Notes: a model not told the origin generated them from the sequence alone. A DNA stretch of 64,000 nt from Rhizobium sp. (GCA_002796995.1 PEKW01000015.1:124001-188000); one strand, 5' to 3'. Numbered from the stretch's first letter, positions 27,545 to 37,092 are shown. Program-made: numbers and translations.

Positions 27545-30451
27545 ATGATTGCAGACGATTTGACCGACATCGGCAGCTTACCTTTCCTCGATATGAGCGA
27601 CCCGGATTTTTCGATCCGGTCGCAACAGGTTAACGACGCCCGCGAGAAGAGCTGGTGTGCGCGGACCAATTACGGCCTTGCCGTGTTGCGTTACGACGAA
27701 GTGCACAAGCTGATGCGCGATGCGCGTCTGCGGCAGGGCAGTTATGCCTGGCCGAAGCTCAACGGCGTGTCGGGCCACTTCGCCGGCTGGTGGGAGCGCA
27801 TGCTGCTGAGCCAGGAGGGCGCCAACCACGCCCGCCTACGCCGCCTCGCCAATCCCGCCTTCTCGCCCAAGCTGGTGATCGGCCTCAAGTCCGAATTCGC
27901 CAAGCTCGCCAATGAACTGATCGATCAGTTCATCGAGAAAGGAGCCTGCGAGTTCATGGCCGATTTCGCCGAGCCGTATGCGACGCGCGTCATCTGCATG
28001 CTGCTCGGCCTGCCGCACGACAAATGGCGCGAGCTCGCGGATCTCGCGGCGGACATGGGGCTGGCGCTTGGCGTGACCTTCAAGCAGGACCTTGAGACCG
28101 TCGATACGGCGACCGTCAAGCTGTTCGACTACGTGATGAAGCTGGTCGACGAGTTGCGGCAGCAGGAACTCGGCGAGGATTTCCTCTCCATGCTGGTCCG
28201 GACCAACATGCAGAGCGACGAGGCTTTGTCGGAACGGGAACTCTACGACCTGATCATGCTCGCCATCTTTGGCGGCATCGACACGACCCGCAACCAGATC
28301 GGGCTCGCCATGGACGTGTTCATGCGCAATCCGGAACAATGGCGGCTGCTGGGCGACAATCCGGAACTCGGCAAGTCGGCCGTCGAGGAAGTGATGCGCG
28401 TCCGCCCGACGATTACCTGGGTGACGCGCGAAGCGGTCGAGGATTTCGTCTACCAGGGTCTCGAGATCAAGTGCGGCACGACGATCCACCTGTTCGGCCA
28501 GTCGGCGGCGTCCGATCCGCGGGCCTTTGCCGATCCGTCCTTCGACATCACCGCCGAGCGCAAGCCGCATTTCGGCTTCGGCGGCGGCGCGCATTTCTGC
28601 CTTGGCCATTTCATCGCCCGCGGTGACATGACGGAGGCGCTGGCGATCCTGGCCCACCGGGTGCGCAATCCGCGCATCGGGGGCCATGCCCGCTTCCTGC
28701 CCGACAGCGGCAATACCGGGCCGATCACCCTGCCGATCGCCTTCGACAAGGGTGAGCGCAAGACGTTCATCCCGCCGAGCGCCGAGGAAGCGGCAAAGCC
28801 CGTGGTCGCCGCCGGTGCCGAGACGGGGCCCGCCGTGTCGTTGACCGTCCTTTACGGTACGCAGACCGGCAATGCCGAGCAGATGGCAAGCGACATCGCC
28901 GGCATTGCCCGCAGCCGCGGCTTTGTCCCCCGTGTCGCCCCCCTCGACAGCATCGAGATGGACGAGCTTGCCGGGCTGAAACGCCTGCTGATCGTGACCT
29001 CGACCTATGGGCAGGGCGAGATGCCGGATACGGCGCGCGGCTTCTGGGACGCGCTCAGCGCAGCAAATGCACCGGACCTCAGCGGCCTTTCCTTTTCGCT
29101 GATGGCCATGGGGGACTCGGGCTACGAGACCTTCTGCGCTGCCGGTCGCGACATGGACGAGCGGCTTCAAGCCCTCGGGGCGCAGGCGATCGAGCCGCGG
29201 GTCGATTGCGATACCAATTATGCGGCCACCGCCTTTGCCTGGGTCGATCGCGCGCTGGCTGCGGCCCGCGCTGTGGAAGGCGAGGATGCCGAAATGGAAT
29301 TGGGCGATCTGCCTGCCGCGGCCCCGATCCGCTCCCAATGGAACCGCCGCAATCCCTATCCGGCACGCATGGCGGTCAATCGCCGGCTCTCCCGGGCGGG
29401 TTCGGCCAAGGACACGCGGCACATCGAGTTCGAACTCGGCGACAGCGGTCTCGCTTACGAGGCCGGCGATTGCATCGGCGTCATTCCGCAGAACGACAAG
29501 GGCCTCGTCGAGGCGCTGATGAACCAATTCGGCGCCTGTGCCCATGTCCCGGTCGCAGGCCACGACAAGCCACTAGGCACGCTGCTGACCGAAGCCTTCG
29601 AGATCAGCACACCTTCGCGTGAACTGGTCGCCGAGATCGCCCGCCTTTCGGGCGATGCCGAACTGAACCACGTGTTGGAGAACGGCGACCGTCAGGCCCT
29701 CGATGCCTGGCTGCGGGGCCGCGACATTCTCGACCTCCTTGGCATGATGCCGAAGGAGGCGATGTCGCTCTCAGATTTCGTCGGCCTGCTGAAACCACTC
29801 CAGCACCGCGCCTATTCGATCGCCTCGAGCCCGAAAGAGCATCCGGGCAGCATCCACCTGACGGTTGCCACCATCCGCTATCAGAGCCATGGCCGGGCGC
29901 GGCAGGGCGTCGCCTCCACCTTCCTGGCCGACCGTGTCGGGGAAGGCAAGACGGCGCCGATCTTCCTGTCGCCGAACCGGGCCTTCCGTGTCCCGGAAAA
30001 TGACGCTGCGCCGATGATCATGATCGGTCCCGGTACCGGGGTGGCCCCCTTCCGCGCCTTCCTGCAGGAGCGCCGCGCTCGCGGCGCCACGGGCCGGAAC
30101 TGGCTGTTCTTCGGCGACCAGCATCGCGACCGCGATTTTCTCTACGAGGAGGATTTCGCCGCCATGCAGGCCTCCGGCCTGCTGACGAGGCTCGACCTCG
30201 CCTTCTCCCGCGACCAGGCGGAGAAGGTCTATGTCCAGCACCGGATGCGCGAGAATGCCAAGGAACTGTTCGCCTGGCTGGAGGCTGGCGCGCATTTCTA
30301 CGTTTGCGGCGACGCCACCCACATGGCGGCCGATGTCGAGCGCGCACTCGTCGAGATCATCGCATCCGAGGGAGCCATGACGGCCGAGGATGCCGAGGCC
30401 TATCTCGACCGGCTGCGCAAGGAAAAGCGCTACGCCCGCGACGTTTACTGA
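27545..30451 (+). CDS. Self-sufficient cytochrome P450 fused to a CysJ-type diflavin reductase
   Basis: About 968 residues in one chain. The P450 half has the I-helix GGIDTT (243-248), the K-helix ExxR in EEVMR and heme ligand Cys352 in FGGGAHFCLG. A linker of about 30 residues leads to an FMN domain (LYGTQTGNAEQMAS, near 436) and FAD/NADPH domains (GPGTGVAPFRAFLQER, near 825). The end, RYARDVY, matches sulfite-reductase flavoprotein tails. NADPH should drive monooxygenation with no separate redox partner. The P450 half is short and looks unlike BM3, so fatty acids are not the obvious substrate. Context suggests oxidation of an amine or its gamma-glutamyl derivative. Confidence 0.85.
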   Translation: MIADDLTDIGSLPFLDMSDPDFSIRSQQVNDAREKSWCARTNYGLAVLRYDEVHKLMRDARLRQGSYAWPKLNGVSGHFAGWWERMLLSQEGANHARLRRLANPAFSPKLVIGLKSEFAKLANELIDQFIEKGACEFMADFAEPYATRVICMLLGLPHDKWRELADLAADMGLALGVTFKQDLETVDTATVKLFDYVMKLVDELRQQELGEDFLSMLVRTNMQSDEALSERELYDLIMLAIFGGIDTTRNQIGLAMDVFMRNPEQWRLLGDNPELGKSAVEEVMRVRPTITWVTREAVEDFVYQGLEIKCGTTIHLFGQSAASDPRAFADPSFDITAERKPHFGFGGGAHFCLGHFIARGDMTEALAILAHRVRNPRIGGHARFLPDSGNTGPITLPIAFDKGERKTFIPPSAEEAAKPVVAAGAETGPAVSLTVLYGTQTGNAEQMASDIAGIARSRGFVPRVAPLDSIEMDELAGLKRLLIVTSTYGQGEMPDTARGFWDALSAANAPDLSGLSFSLMAMGDSGYETFCAAGRDMDERLQALGAQAIEPRVDCDTNYAATAFAWVDRALAAARAVEGEDAEMELGDLPAAAPIRSQWNRRNPYPARMAVNRRLSRAGSAKDTRHIEFELGDSGLAYEAGDCIGVIPQNDKGLVEALMNQFGACAHVPVAGHDKPLGTLLTEAFEISTPSRELVAEIARLSGDAELNHVLENGDRQALDAWLRGRDILDLLGMMPKEAMSLSDFVGLLKPLQHRAYSIASSPKEHPGSIHLTVATIRYQSHGRARQGVASTFLADRVGEGKTAPIFLSPNRAFRVPENDAAPMIMIGPGTGVAPFRAFLQERRARGATGRNWLFFGDQHRDRDFLYEEDFAAMQASGLLTRLDLAFSRDQAEKVYVQHRMRENAKELFAWLEAGAHFYVCGDATHMAADVERALVEIIASEGAMTAEDAEAYLDRLRKEKRYARDVY

Positions 30452-30517
30452 CGGCTTTCCCGACCTTCATCCACCCTATCAGGGCGGTCCCGGCCGCCTG
30501 TATCGGAGAGAGATTGC

Positions 30518-31840
30518 ATGACAAAGCTCAATCAACTGGCAGCCAAGCTCGAACGGGATGGAATCGACATCCTGCATGTCGGCCTGTTCGACTATGCGAG
30601 CGTGTTTCGCGAACGTCGCCTGAAGCGCGAGCAGTTCCTTGCCTGGGCGCGGGACCCGCGCTTTTCCAACACGCTGCCGCACTGGGATTCGGCCGACAGC
30701 CTGTTCGGCGGCGGCCCTTATCTCACCGAGGCGCTGAGCCTCGACGTGGACTCGCTTCGCCCGTATGCCTTCGAGCCGAACGCCGCGGCCATCGTTGCAG
30801 ACTATGCCGGAGAAAACTGCGAACTCATGCCGCGCGCGGTGCTGGCGCGCCAGATCGAGCGCGCGGCCAGCATGGGCTACGAGGTGCGCGCCGCCTTCGA
30901 ATTCGAGGTGATCTTCCTCAAGGAAAATGCGGCAAGCCTGCGCGACAGCGGCTTTTCCGCCATGCACACCTTCATGCCGGAGAACAAATGCTGGTCGGGC
31001 CAGACGGCGGCCGATCAGGCCGAATTCGTTTCCGGCCTGGAGAAAGCCATCGTCGACCACGGTGTCTCGCTGTTTGCGGTCGCCGGTGAGCTGGGGCCAG
31101 GCTGCTTCGAAGCGACGCTTGCCGCCGAAACGCCGATGAAGGCTGCGGACGATGCCGCCTTCTTCCGCCAGGCGGCCCGCGCCTATGCCCGTCGGCAGGA
31201 CATGACGGCGAGCTTCATGGCCTCGATGGGAGGCTCCTTCCCCGGCATCGGCGGTCATGTCACGCTGTCGCTCCGGGACAAGGCGACCGGGCGCAACGTC
31301 TTTTCCGATCCGGCCGCCACGACCAACCGTGCGGCAAGGCACTTCATCGGCGGCATGGCCCGGCTCGTGCCCGAGGCCTTCGCGCTCTGCGCCCACACGG
31401 TCAATGCCTACCGCCGCTTCGCTCCCGGTTCCTGGGCGCCGAAATCGGTCAGCTGGGCGGAATACACGTTCACCACGGCGGTGCGGTCCGTTCCGTCGGC
31501 GGAGGATAGCGCCCGCCTGGAATTCCGTCTGCCCGGCGCCGACTGCAACCCGCATCTGACGCTGGCGCTGGCGCTGGCCGGCGGTCTGGACGGACTGGAA
31601 AACAAGATCACCCCGCCGGACGCCACACCCTTCGGCGGGCCGGACGACATTCCGCCGGGCGCCACCCGCCTGCCGCGCGATCTGAAGGACGCGGCCGACC
31701 GGCTGAGAGCGAGCGAACTCGCCGCCCGCCATTTCGGCGAGGCGTTCACAGCGCATTTCGCCAAGGTCTGCGAGGTCGAGCATGCCGCCCTTGCCCGCGC
31801 CGTCAGCGCCTTCGAGCTCGCCCGCTATCTCGAAGGCTGA
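30518..31840 (+). CDS. Glutamine-synthetase-like gamma-glutamylamide ligase 1
   Basis: 440 residues. The glutamine synthetase fold is indicated by AAFEFEVIFL, AGELGPGCFEATL, GIGGHVTLSL, NAYRRFAPGSWAP and RLEFRLPGADCNPHLTLA. All metal, ATP and glutamate positions I can identify appear occupied. Divergence from GlnA and GlnT suggests ligation of glutamate to an amine other than ammonia, as PuuA, IpuC and aniline-type ligases do. The start follows GGAGAG by 8 bases. It lies 66 bases after the P450 gene. Confidence 0.8.
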   Translation: MTKLNQLAAKLERDGIDILHVGLFDYASVFRERRLKREQFLAWARDPRFSNTLPHWDSADSLFGGGPYLTEALSLDVDSLRPYAFEPNAAAIVADYAGENCELMPRAVLARQIERAASMGYEVRAAFEFEVIFLKENAASLRDSGFSAMHTFMPENKCWSGQTAADQAEFVSGLEKAIVDHGVSLFAVAGELGPGCFEATLAAETPMKAADDAAFFRQAARAYARRQDMTASFMASMGGSFPGIGGHVTLSLRDKATGRNVFSDPAATTNRAARHFIGGMARLVPEAFALCAHTVNAYRRFAPGSWAPKSVSWAEYTFTTAVRSVPSAEDSARLEFRLPGADCNPHLTLALALAGGLDGLENKITPPDATPFGGPDDIPPGATRLPRDLKDAADRLRASELAARHFGEAFTAHFAKVCEVEHAALARAVSAFELARYLEG

Positions 31841-31884
31841 ATCCCAATCCCGCCAACCCCAAGAACAAAAGAGGAGAACGCCCT

Positions 31885-33372
31885 ATGGCAAAGCACGAAG
31901 ACTGCGACATGTTCCGAGAATTGAACGATCCGCTGCGCAAGGAGCGCGTCGCGCGGGTGAGCGAGAAGATCAAGGCTCTCGGCATCGAATACATCTACTA
32001 CCAGTACATCTCGATCACCGGCCGGGTGCTGGGCAAGGCCGTTCCGGCCCGCCACTGGGAATACAATGCCCGCAAGGGCGTGCAGACTTGGATGGGCGGC
32101 GTCACCAACGTCTCGACCGACATGAACGGCACGCTGTTCGGCTTTTCGGCCAATGACGGCGAGACGGTCGCGCTGCCCGATCCGGAAACCTTCTGCCAGC
32201 TGCCCTGGGACAAGCGCGTCGCCCGTGTCTTCTGCACGCTGTTCTACGGCCTCGAGGACGCGAAAAATCCGGGCGGCTATTTCGAATGCGACACCCGCGG
32301 CAACCTCAAGCGTTTCGACCGGGAATTCCGCGAGAAGCACAACGGGCTTCACCTGCGCGTCGGCATGGAGCCGGAAATGCTGTGGCTGAAGAAGAACCCG
32401 GACGGCTCGGCCACGCCCTATTCCGGCATCACCGAACCCTATGCCTACCACATCGGCCAGTTCGAAAGCGCCCGCCACATCTGGACGCAGGTCTATGAAT
32501 ATTCGCACGCCATGGGTCTCGACATGATCCAGGGCGACGTCGAGGACGCGCCGGGCCTGCTCGAACTCAACTTCGCCTTCGACGATGCGCTGAAGACCTG
32601 CGATCGGCTCACCACCTATCGGCAGATCTGCAACGAGGTCGCCCGCCAGCACGGACTGATCGCCTGCTTCATGGCCAAGCCGATGATGGGCGTTCCGGCC
32701 AATGGCTGCCACCACAATTGCTCGATCTGGACCGGCGGCTCGGCCGAGCTGCAGCAACTGGTGCCGGGCGAACTGCCGGGCATGGAAGAACTCTTCACCT
32801 ACACCAAGGGTGGCGTGAACGAGTTCGAGAACAAGGAGGAAGGCTGGTTGCCGACCGAGATCGGTCACCATGCCCTCGGTGGCGCGCTGAAGCATATCGG
32901 TGCGCTCACCGCGATCGGGGCCTCGACGGTCAACTCCTATCGCCGCTTCGCCGACGTCGGTCTCTGGGCACCGATCGGCGCCAACTGGGGCCTGCAGAAC
33001 CGCTCCTGCACCATCCGCATCTCGGCACCCGACCGCTTCGAGTTCCGCGCCGTCGATGCCATGGTCAACCAGCACCTGTTCTGCGCAGCGCTGATCAAGG
33101 CGCTCGATGACGGCATTTCGAACAAGATCGACCCCGGCGCGCCGGAAGATCGCAATGTCGTGGAAGTGATGAAGGCGGGCGGCCATGTCGACCTCATCCC
33201 GCTCAACCTCAACGAAGCGCTGGATGCGTTGCAGAAGGACGATCTGGTACTGGAAGCCATGCCCGGCAGGCTCTATGAGTTGTACGACCTGATGAAGCGC
33301 GACGACTGGAAGCGCTTCCTCAAGGAAGTCACCAACTGGGATCTCGACCGCTACATGGACTACCTGCCCTGA
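31885..33372 (+). CDS. Glutamine-synthetase-like gamma-glutamylamide ligase 2
   Basis: 495 residues, a second member of the family beginning 44 bases after the first. Landmarks are VGMEPEMLWL, EDAPGLLELNFAFDDAL, GVPANGCHHNCSIW, NSYRRFADVG and RFEFRAVDAMVNQHL. The usual N-P-Y-L after the glutamate-binding arginine is N-Q-H-L, which suggests an altered substrate pocket. The start has GAGGAGA upstream. Two tandem ligases may work on different intermediates or form a hetero-oligomer; sequence alone cannot decide. Confidence 0.8.
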   Translation: MAKHEDCDMFRELNDPLRKERVARVSEKIKALGIEYIYYQYISITGRVLGKAVPARHWEYNARKGVQTWMGGVTNVSTDMNGTLFGFSANDGETVALPDPETFCQLPWDKRVARVFCTLFYGLEDAKNPGGYFECDTRGNLKRFDREFREKHNGLHLRVGMEPEMLWLKKNPDGSATPYSGITEPYAYHIGQFESARHIWTQVYEYSHAMGLDMIQGDVEDAPGLLELNFAFDDALKTCDRLTTYRQICNEVARQHGLIACFMAKPMMGVPANGCHHNCSIWTGGSAELQQLVPGELPGMEELFTYTKGGVNEFENKEEGWLPTEIGHHALGGALKHIGALTAIGASTVNSYRRFADVGLWAPIGANWGLQNRSCTIRISAPDRFEFRAVDAMVNQHLFCAALIKALDDGISNKIDPGAPEDRNVVEVMKAGGHVDLIPLNLNEALDALQKDDLVLEAMPGRLYELYDLMKRDDWKRFLKEVTNWDLDRYMDYLP

Positions 33373-33449
33373 GCGATACGAGCAGAATTTTACGGACGGC
33401 GCCCGGTGCCGTCCGCCTTGCCATTTCCGACCTCTGATTGGAGTTATCC

Positions 33450-34877
33450 ATGTCTCACCATCTGCAGTTCTTCATCGACGGCGCCTGGGTCGATCCGGCC
33501 GTGCCGGCAACCCTCGACGTCATCAATCCGGCGACCGAAGAGGCCTATACCCAGATTTCCGTCGGCTCGAAGGCCGATGTCGACAAGGCCGTCGCCGCCG
33601 CCAAGAAGGCTTTCGCGAGCTTTTCCAAGACCTCGGTCGCCGAGCGACTGGCGCTGTTGAAGAAGATCCTTGAAGTCTACAATGCCCGCTTCGAAGACAT
33701 CGCGGTTGCCGTGTCCAACGAAATGGGCGCACCGCTGTCCTTTGCCCGCGACGCCCAGGCCTGGGCCGGCCGTGCACACATGGAATCGACTATCGAGGCG
33801 CTTGAGAACTACAAGTTCTCCGAGAAGCGCGGTTCGACCACCGTGGTCAAGGAACCGATCGGCGTCTGCGCGCTCATCACGCCGTGGAACTGGCCGCTCA
33901 ACCAGATCGTCTGCAAGGTCGCGCCTGCCATCGCCGCCGGCTGCACCGTGGTGCTGAAGCCCTCGGAAATCGCCCCGATCTCCGGCATCGTCTGGGCCGA
34001 GATCATGGAAGAGGCCGGCGTGCCGAAGGGTGTGTTCAACCTCGTCAACGGTAACGGTCCCGATGTCGGTCAGGTCATGGCCGGCCATCCGGATGTCGAC
34101 ATGGTGTCCTTCACCGGCTCGACCCGCGCCGGCATCATCGTCGCCAAGACCGCAGCCGATACCGTCAAGCGGGTTGCCCAGGAACTCGGCGGCAAGTCTG
34201 CCAATATCGTGCTGCCCGACGCCGATCTCGAAACCGCCGTCACCAAGGGCGTCCAGGGTTGCTTCGGCAATTCGGGCCAGTCCTGCGACGCGCCGACCCG
34301 CATGCTGGTTCCGGCCGATCGCCATGACGAAGCATTGACCTTCGCCAAGGCCGCTGCCGAAGCCCACAAGGTCGGCAGCCCGACCGCCGAAGACACCGAT
34401 CTCGGCCCGGTCGTTTCCCAGTTGCAGTTCGACAAGATCCAGCGCCTGATCGAGGCTGGCATCAAGGAAGGCGCGACCCTCGTCACCGGTGGCCTTGGAC
34501 GCCCCGAGGGCCTGAATCGCGGCTACTATGTCCGCCCGACCATTTTCGGCAATGTCACCAACGACATGACGATCGCGCGCGAGGAGATCTTCGGGCCCGT
34601 GCTGTCGATCCTGCCCTACAAGACCGAGGAAGAAGCGATCACGATCGCCAACGACACGGTCTACGGCCTGGCCGCCTATGTCCAGTCGCAGAACATCGAA
34701 CATGCCCGTGCCGTCGCGCTCGAAATGCGCGCCGGGTCGGTTTACCTCAACTATCCGGACTGGGACACGCACGCCCCGTTCGGCGGCTACAAGCAGTCGG
34801 GCAATGGCCGCGAATATGCCGATTGGGGCATCCATGATTTTCTCGAGATCAAGGGCATTGTCGGCTACGGGGATTGA
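33450..34877 (+). CDS. NAD(P)-dependent aldehyde dehydrogenase
   Basis: 475 residues of the ALDH superfamily. The oxyanion Asn lies in TPWNWPLNQ, the general base Glu in AQELGGKSANI and the catalytic Cys in NSGQSCDAPTRM. The C-terminal motif is FGPVLSILPYKTEEEA. The start is ATG at 33450 after TTGGAG; the in-frame TTG at 33438 is the ribosome site itself. As the last gene of the P450 operon, it would oxidise an aldehyde produced from the glutamylated amine. Confidence 0.88.
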   Translation: MSHHLQFFIDGAWVDPAVPATLDVINPATEEAYTQISVGSKADVDKAVAAAKKAFASFSKTSVAERLALLKKILEVYNARFEDIAVAVSNEMGAPLSFARDAQAWAGRAHMESTIEALENYKFSEKRGSTTVVKEPIGVCALITPWNWPLNQIVCKVAPAIAAGCTVVLKPSEIAPISGIVWAEIMEEAGVPKGVFNLVNGNGPDVGQVMAGHPDVDMVSFTGSTRAGIIVAKTAADTVKRVAQELGGKSANIVLPDADLETAVTKGVQGCFGNSGQSCDAPTRMLVPADRHDEALTFAKAAAEAHKVGSPTAEDTDLGPVVSQLQFDKIQRLIEAGIKEGATLVTGGLGRPEGLNRGYYVRPTIFGNVTNDMTIAREEIFGPVLSILPYKTEEEAITIANDTVYGLAAYVQSQNIEHARAVALEMRAGSVYLNYPDWDTHAPFGGYKQSGNGREYADWGIHDFLEIKGIVGYGD

Positions 34878-34941
34878 GTATCGGCCAGAGACGCCCAGGA
34901 CCCCTGGTCCTACGGCGGCCCGAGGAACACCGGCGGATGAA

Positions 34942-34975
34942 AATCGCCCGCGGCAGTCTCCTGCCGCGGGCGATT
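34942..34975. terminator. Strong bidirectional terminator between ALDH and tctA
   Basis: A perfect 15-base stem (AATCGCCCGCGGCAG / CTGCCGCGGGCGATT) with loop TCTC lies between convergent transcripts. On the minus strand it ends in TTTTC, which best suits the tct operon. Confidence 0.85.
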
Positions 34976-35017
34976 GTCGAGGGGCATTGTGATTCTCGCG
35001 CGGTAAAGGCGGAGGGA

Positions 35018-36523
35018 TCAATCCTCCTCCTGGAACACCTCTTCGCGCTTCGCCTTCACCGAGGGGAGGAAGACGACGACGAGGACGGCCACGGCAAGCA
35101 GCAGAAGCACGGCGCTGATCGGTCGGGTGACGAAGGTCATCGGGTCGCCGCGCGACAGGATCATGGCGCGGCGCAGGTTTTCCTCCAGCAGCGGCCCAAG
35201 CACGAAGCCGAGCAGCAGCGGGGCCGGCTCGCAGCGCAGCTTGACCAGGATATAGCCGAGCAGGCCGAAGCCGGCGACGGCATAGAGGTCGTAGACGTTG
35301 GAATTGACGCTGTAGACCCCGATCGAGCAGAAGGCCATGATGATCGGGAAGAGCACGTAATAGGGAATGGTGAGCAGCTTCACCCAGAGCCCGATCAGCG
35401 GCAGGTTGAGGATCACCAGCATCAGGTTGCCGATCCACATCGAGGCGATGATGCCCCAGAACAGTGCCGGCTGTTCGGTGGCGACGTTCGGCCCGGGCAC
35501 GATGCCCTGGATGATCATAGCGCCGACCATCAGCGCCATCACCGGATTGGCCGGGATGCCGAGGGTGAGCAGTGGGATGAACGAGGTCTGGGCGCCGGCA
35601 TTGTTGGCCGATTCCGGACCCGCCACGCCTTCGATCGCCCCGTGGCCGAATTCCTCGGGATGGTCGGAAATGCGCTTCTCGACCGTGTAGGAGGCAAAGG
35701 CCGCGAGGATGGCGCCGCCGCCCGGCAGGATGCCAAGCGCCGAACCGATCGCCGTGCCGCGCAGCACGGGCGCCACCATGCGGCGGAAGTCGTCGCGCGT
35801 CGGCCAGAGGTTGGTTACCTTCGACATCAGCACGGTACGGGTCTTTTCGCCCTCCAGGTTGCGCAGGATCTCGGCGATGCCAAAGACGCCGACGGCGACC
35901 GCGACGAAATTCAGTCCATCGGCATATTCGCGGATGCCGAGGGTGAAACGCGGCGTGCCGGAATAGATGTCGGTGCCGACGAGACCGAGCAGCAGGCCGA
36001 GCGAGACCATGGCGAGCGCCTTGACGATCGAACCATGGGCGAGCGCGATCGACGAGACGAGGCCGACGACCATAAGAGAGAAATACTCGGCGGCGCCGAA
36101 CTTGAGCGCCACGGCGGTGAGCGGGATGGCGAGAACGGCAACCAGGAAGGTGGATACCGTGCCGGCGAAGAACGAGCCCAGCGCGGCTATGGAAAGCGCG
36201 GCCCCGGCGCGGCCCTTGCGGGCCATCTGGTAGCCGTCGATGGCAGTCACCGCGGACGAGGATTCGCCCGGCATGTTGATGAGGATCGCGGTGGTCGAGC
36301 CTCCGTACTGGGCGCCGTAGTAGATACCGGCGAGCATGATCAGCGAAGAGACGGGCTCGAGCTGAAAGGTGATCGGCAACAGCATGGCGATGGTCGCGGT
36401 GGCACCGATGCCGGGCAGCACGCCGATCAGCGTGCCGAGCAGAACGCCGATGAGGCAGAAGAGCAGGTTTTCCGGCGATGCCGCGGTGGAAAAGCCGAGG
36501 GCGAGATTGCTGAGGAAATCCAT
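35018..36523 (-). CDS. tctA: TctA, large membrane subunit of a tripartite tricarboxylate transporter
   Basis: 501 residues with about 11-12 membrane spans. Family motifs are GTLIGVLPGIGATATIAML near residue 32, YYGAQYGGSTTAILINMPGE near residue 69 and GILPGGGAILAAFASYTVEK further on. With TctB and the binding protein TctC it imports a carboxylate, powered by the ion gradient. It is the last gene of tctC-B-A. Confidence 0.93.
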   Translation of the reverse strand: MDFLSNLALGFSTAASPENLLFCLIGVLLGTLIGVLPGIGATATIAMLLPITFQLEPVSSLIMLAGIYYGAQYGGSTTAILINMPGESSSAVTAIDGYQMARKGRAGAALSIAALGSFFAGTVSTFLVAVLAIPLTAVALKFGAAEYFSLMVVGLVSSIALAHGSIVKALAMVSLGLLLGLVGTDIYSGTPRFTLGIREYADGLNFVAVAVGVFGIAEILRNLEGEKTRTVLMSKVTNLWPTRDDFRRMVAPVLRGTAIGSALGILPGGGAILAAFASYTVEKRISDHPEEFGHGAIEGVAGPESANNAGAQTSFIPLLTLGIPANPVMALMVGAMIIQGIVPGPNVATEQPALFWGIIASMWIGNLMLVILNLPLIGLWVKLLTIPYYVLFPIIMAFCSIGVYSVNSNVYDLYAVAGFGLLGYILVKLRCEPAPLLLGFVLGPLLEENLRRAMILSRGDPMTFVTRPISAVLLLLAVAVLVVVFLPSVKAKREEVFQEED

Positions 36524-36532
36524 GGGTTCTTC

Positions 36533-36994
36533 CTAAAACCGGGTCCAGGGGCCGAACCGTTCGAAGGGCAGGCCGAGGGCATAGCTGAAGACGATCACGG
36601 AGAAGACCGTGATGGCGGCGGCCAGAAGCAGCGCCATGACCGGACCCATGCGGTGGGAGGCGAAGGCTGCGATCAGCGCGGCGAGGAAGATCGCCGGCAC
36701 GAAGCCGAGACCGCGCACGGTGAGCCCGAAGAAGATCGGCGCCGGCAGGATGAGCAGGATGCCCCGCAAGGCGATCGGGCCGAGCGGTTCGCCCTCGACC
36801 TTGCCGGACTGAAGAAGGATGACGGTGCCGAGCAGGATCAGGATGGCAGCGAGCATGAGCGGGAAGAGCCCCGGTCCCATGCGGAAGGCTGTGCCGAGCT
36901 CGAGGCTCAGACTCTGATAGGCGAAAAAGCCGCCAAGCCCGATGAACAGGGCGCCGCAAAGGGCGTCAGTCCGGTCGAATTTCATGGATTTCAT
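36533..36994 (-). CDS. tctB: TctB, small membrane subunit of the tripartite transporter
   Basis: 153 residues with four hydrophobic segments, typical of the TctB family, which is poorly conserved in sequence. It begins with GGGGGA at good spacing before the ATG at 36994 and ends 9 bases before tctA. The assignment rests mainly on size, topology and position between tctC and tctA. Confidence 0.85.
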   Translation of the reverse strand: MKSMKFDRTDALCGALFIGLGGFFAYQSLSLELGTAFRMGPGLFPLMLAAILILLGTVILLQSGKVEGEPLGPIALRGILLILPAPIFFGLTVRGLGFVPAIFLAALIAAFASHRMGPVMALLLAAAITVFSVIVFSYALGLPFERFGPWTRF

Positions 36995-37046
36995 GGTGTC
37001 CCCCTTGATGCGGCAACAGGGGCCGCGGCGTCGCGCCGAGCGCGGG

Positions 37047-37077
37047 AATGCCGCCCGCCGTGAAGGCGGACGGCATT
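37047..37077 (-). other. Intercistronic hairpin between tctC and tctB
   Basis: A 13-base stem with one mismatch (AATGCCGCCCGCC / GGCGGACGGCATT) and a 5-base loop. Such a hairpin after the binding-protein gene often stabilises its part of the message, so it may raise TctC over TctB/TctA. It lacks a T-tract. Confidence 0.6.
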
Positions 37078-37092
37078 GTGCAGGGTCTATGC

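Noticed and set aside
33444-36959. 1171-codon minus-strand frame spanning ALDH, terminator and tct genes
   Set aside because: It crosses three real genes and a 15-base terminator in the wrong frame; Arg/His/Pro-rich composition is typical of shadow frames.
34874-37063. 729-codon plus-strand frame opposite tctA-tctB
   Set aside because: Antisense to clear membrane-protein genes; highly charged composition and no motif.
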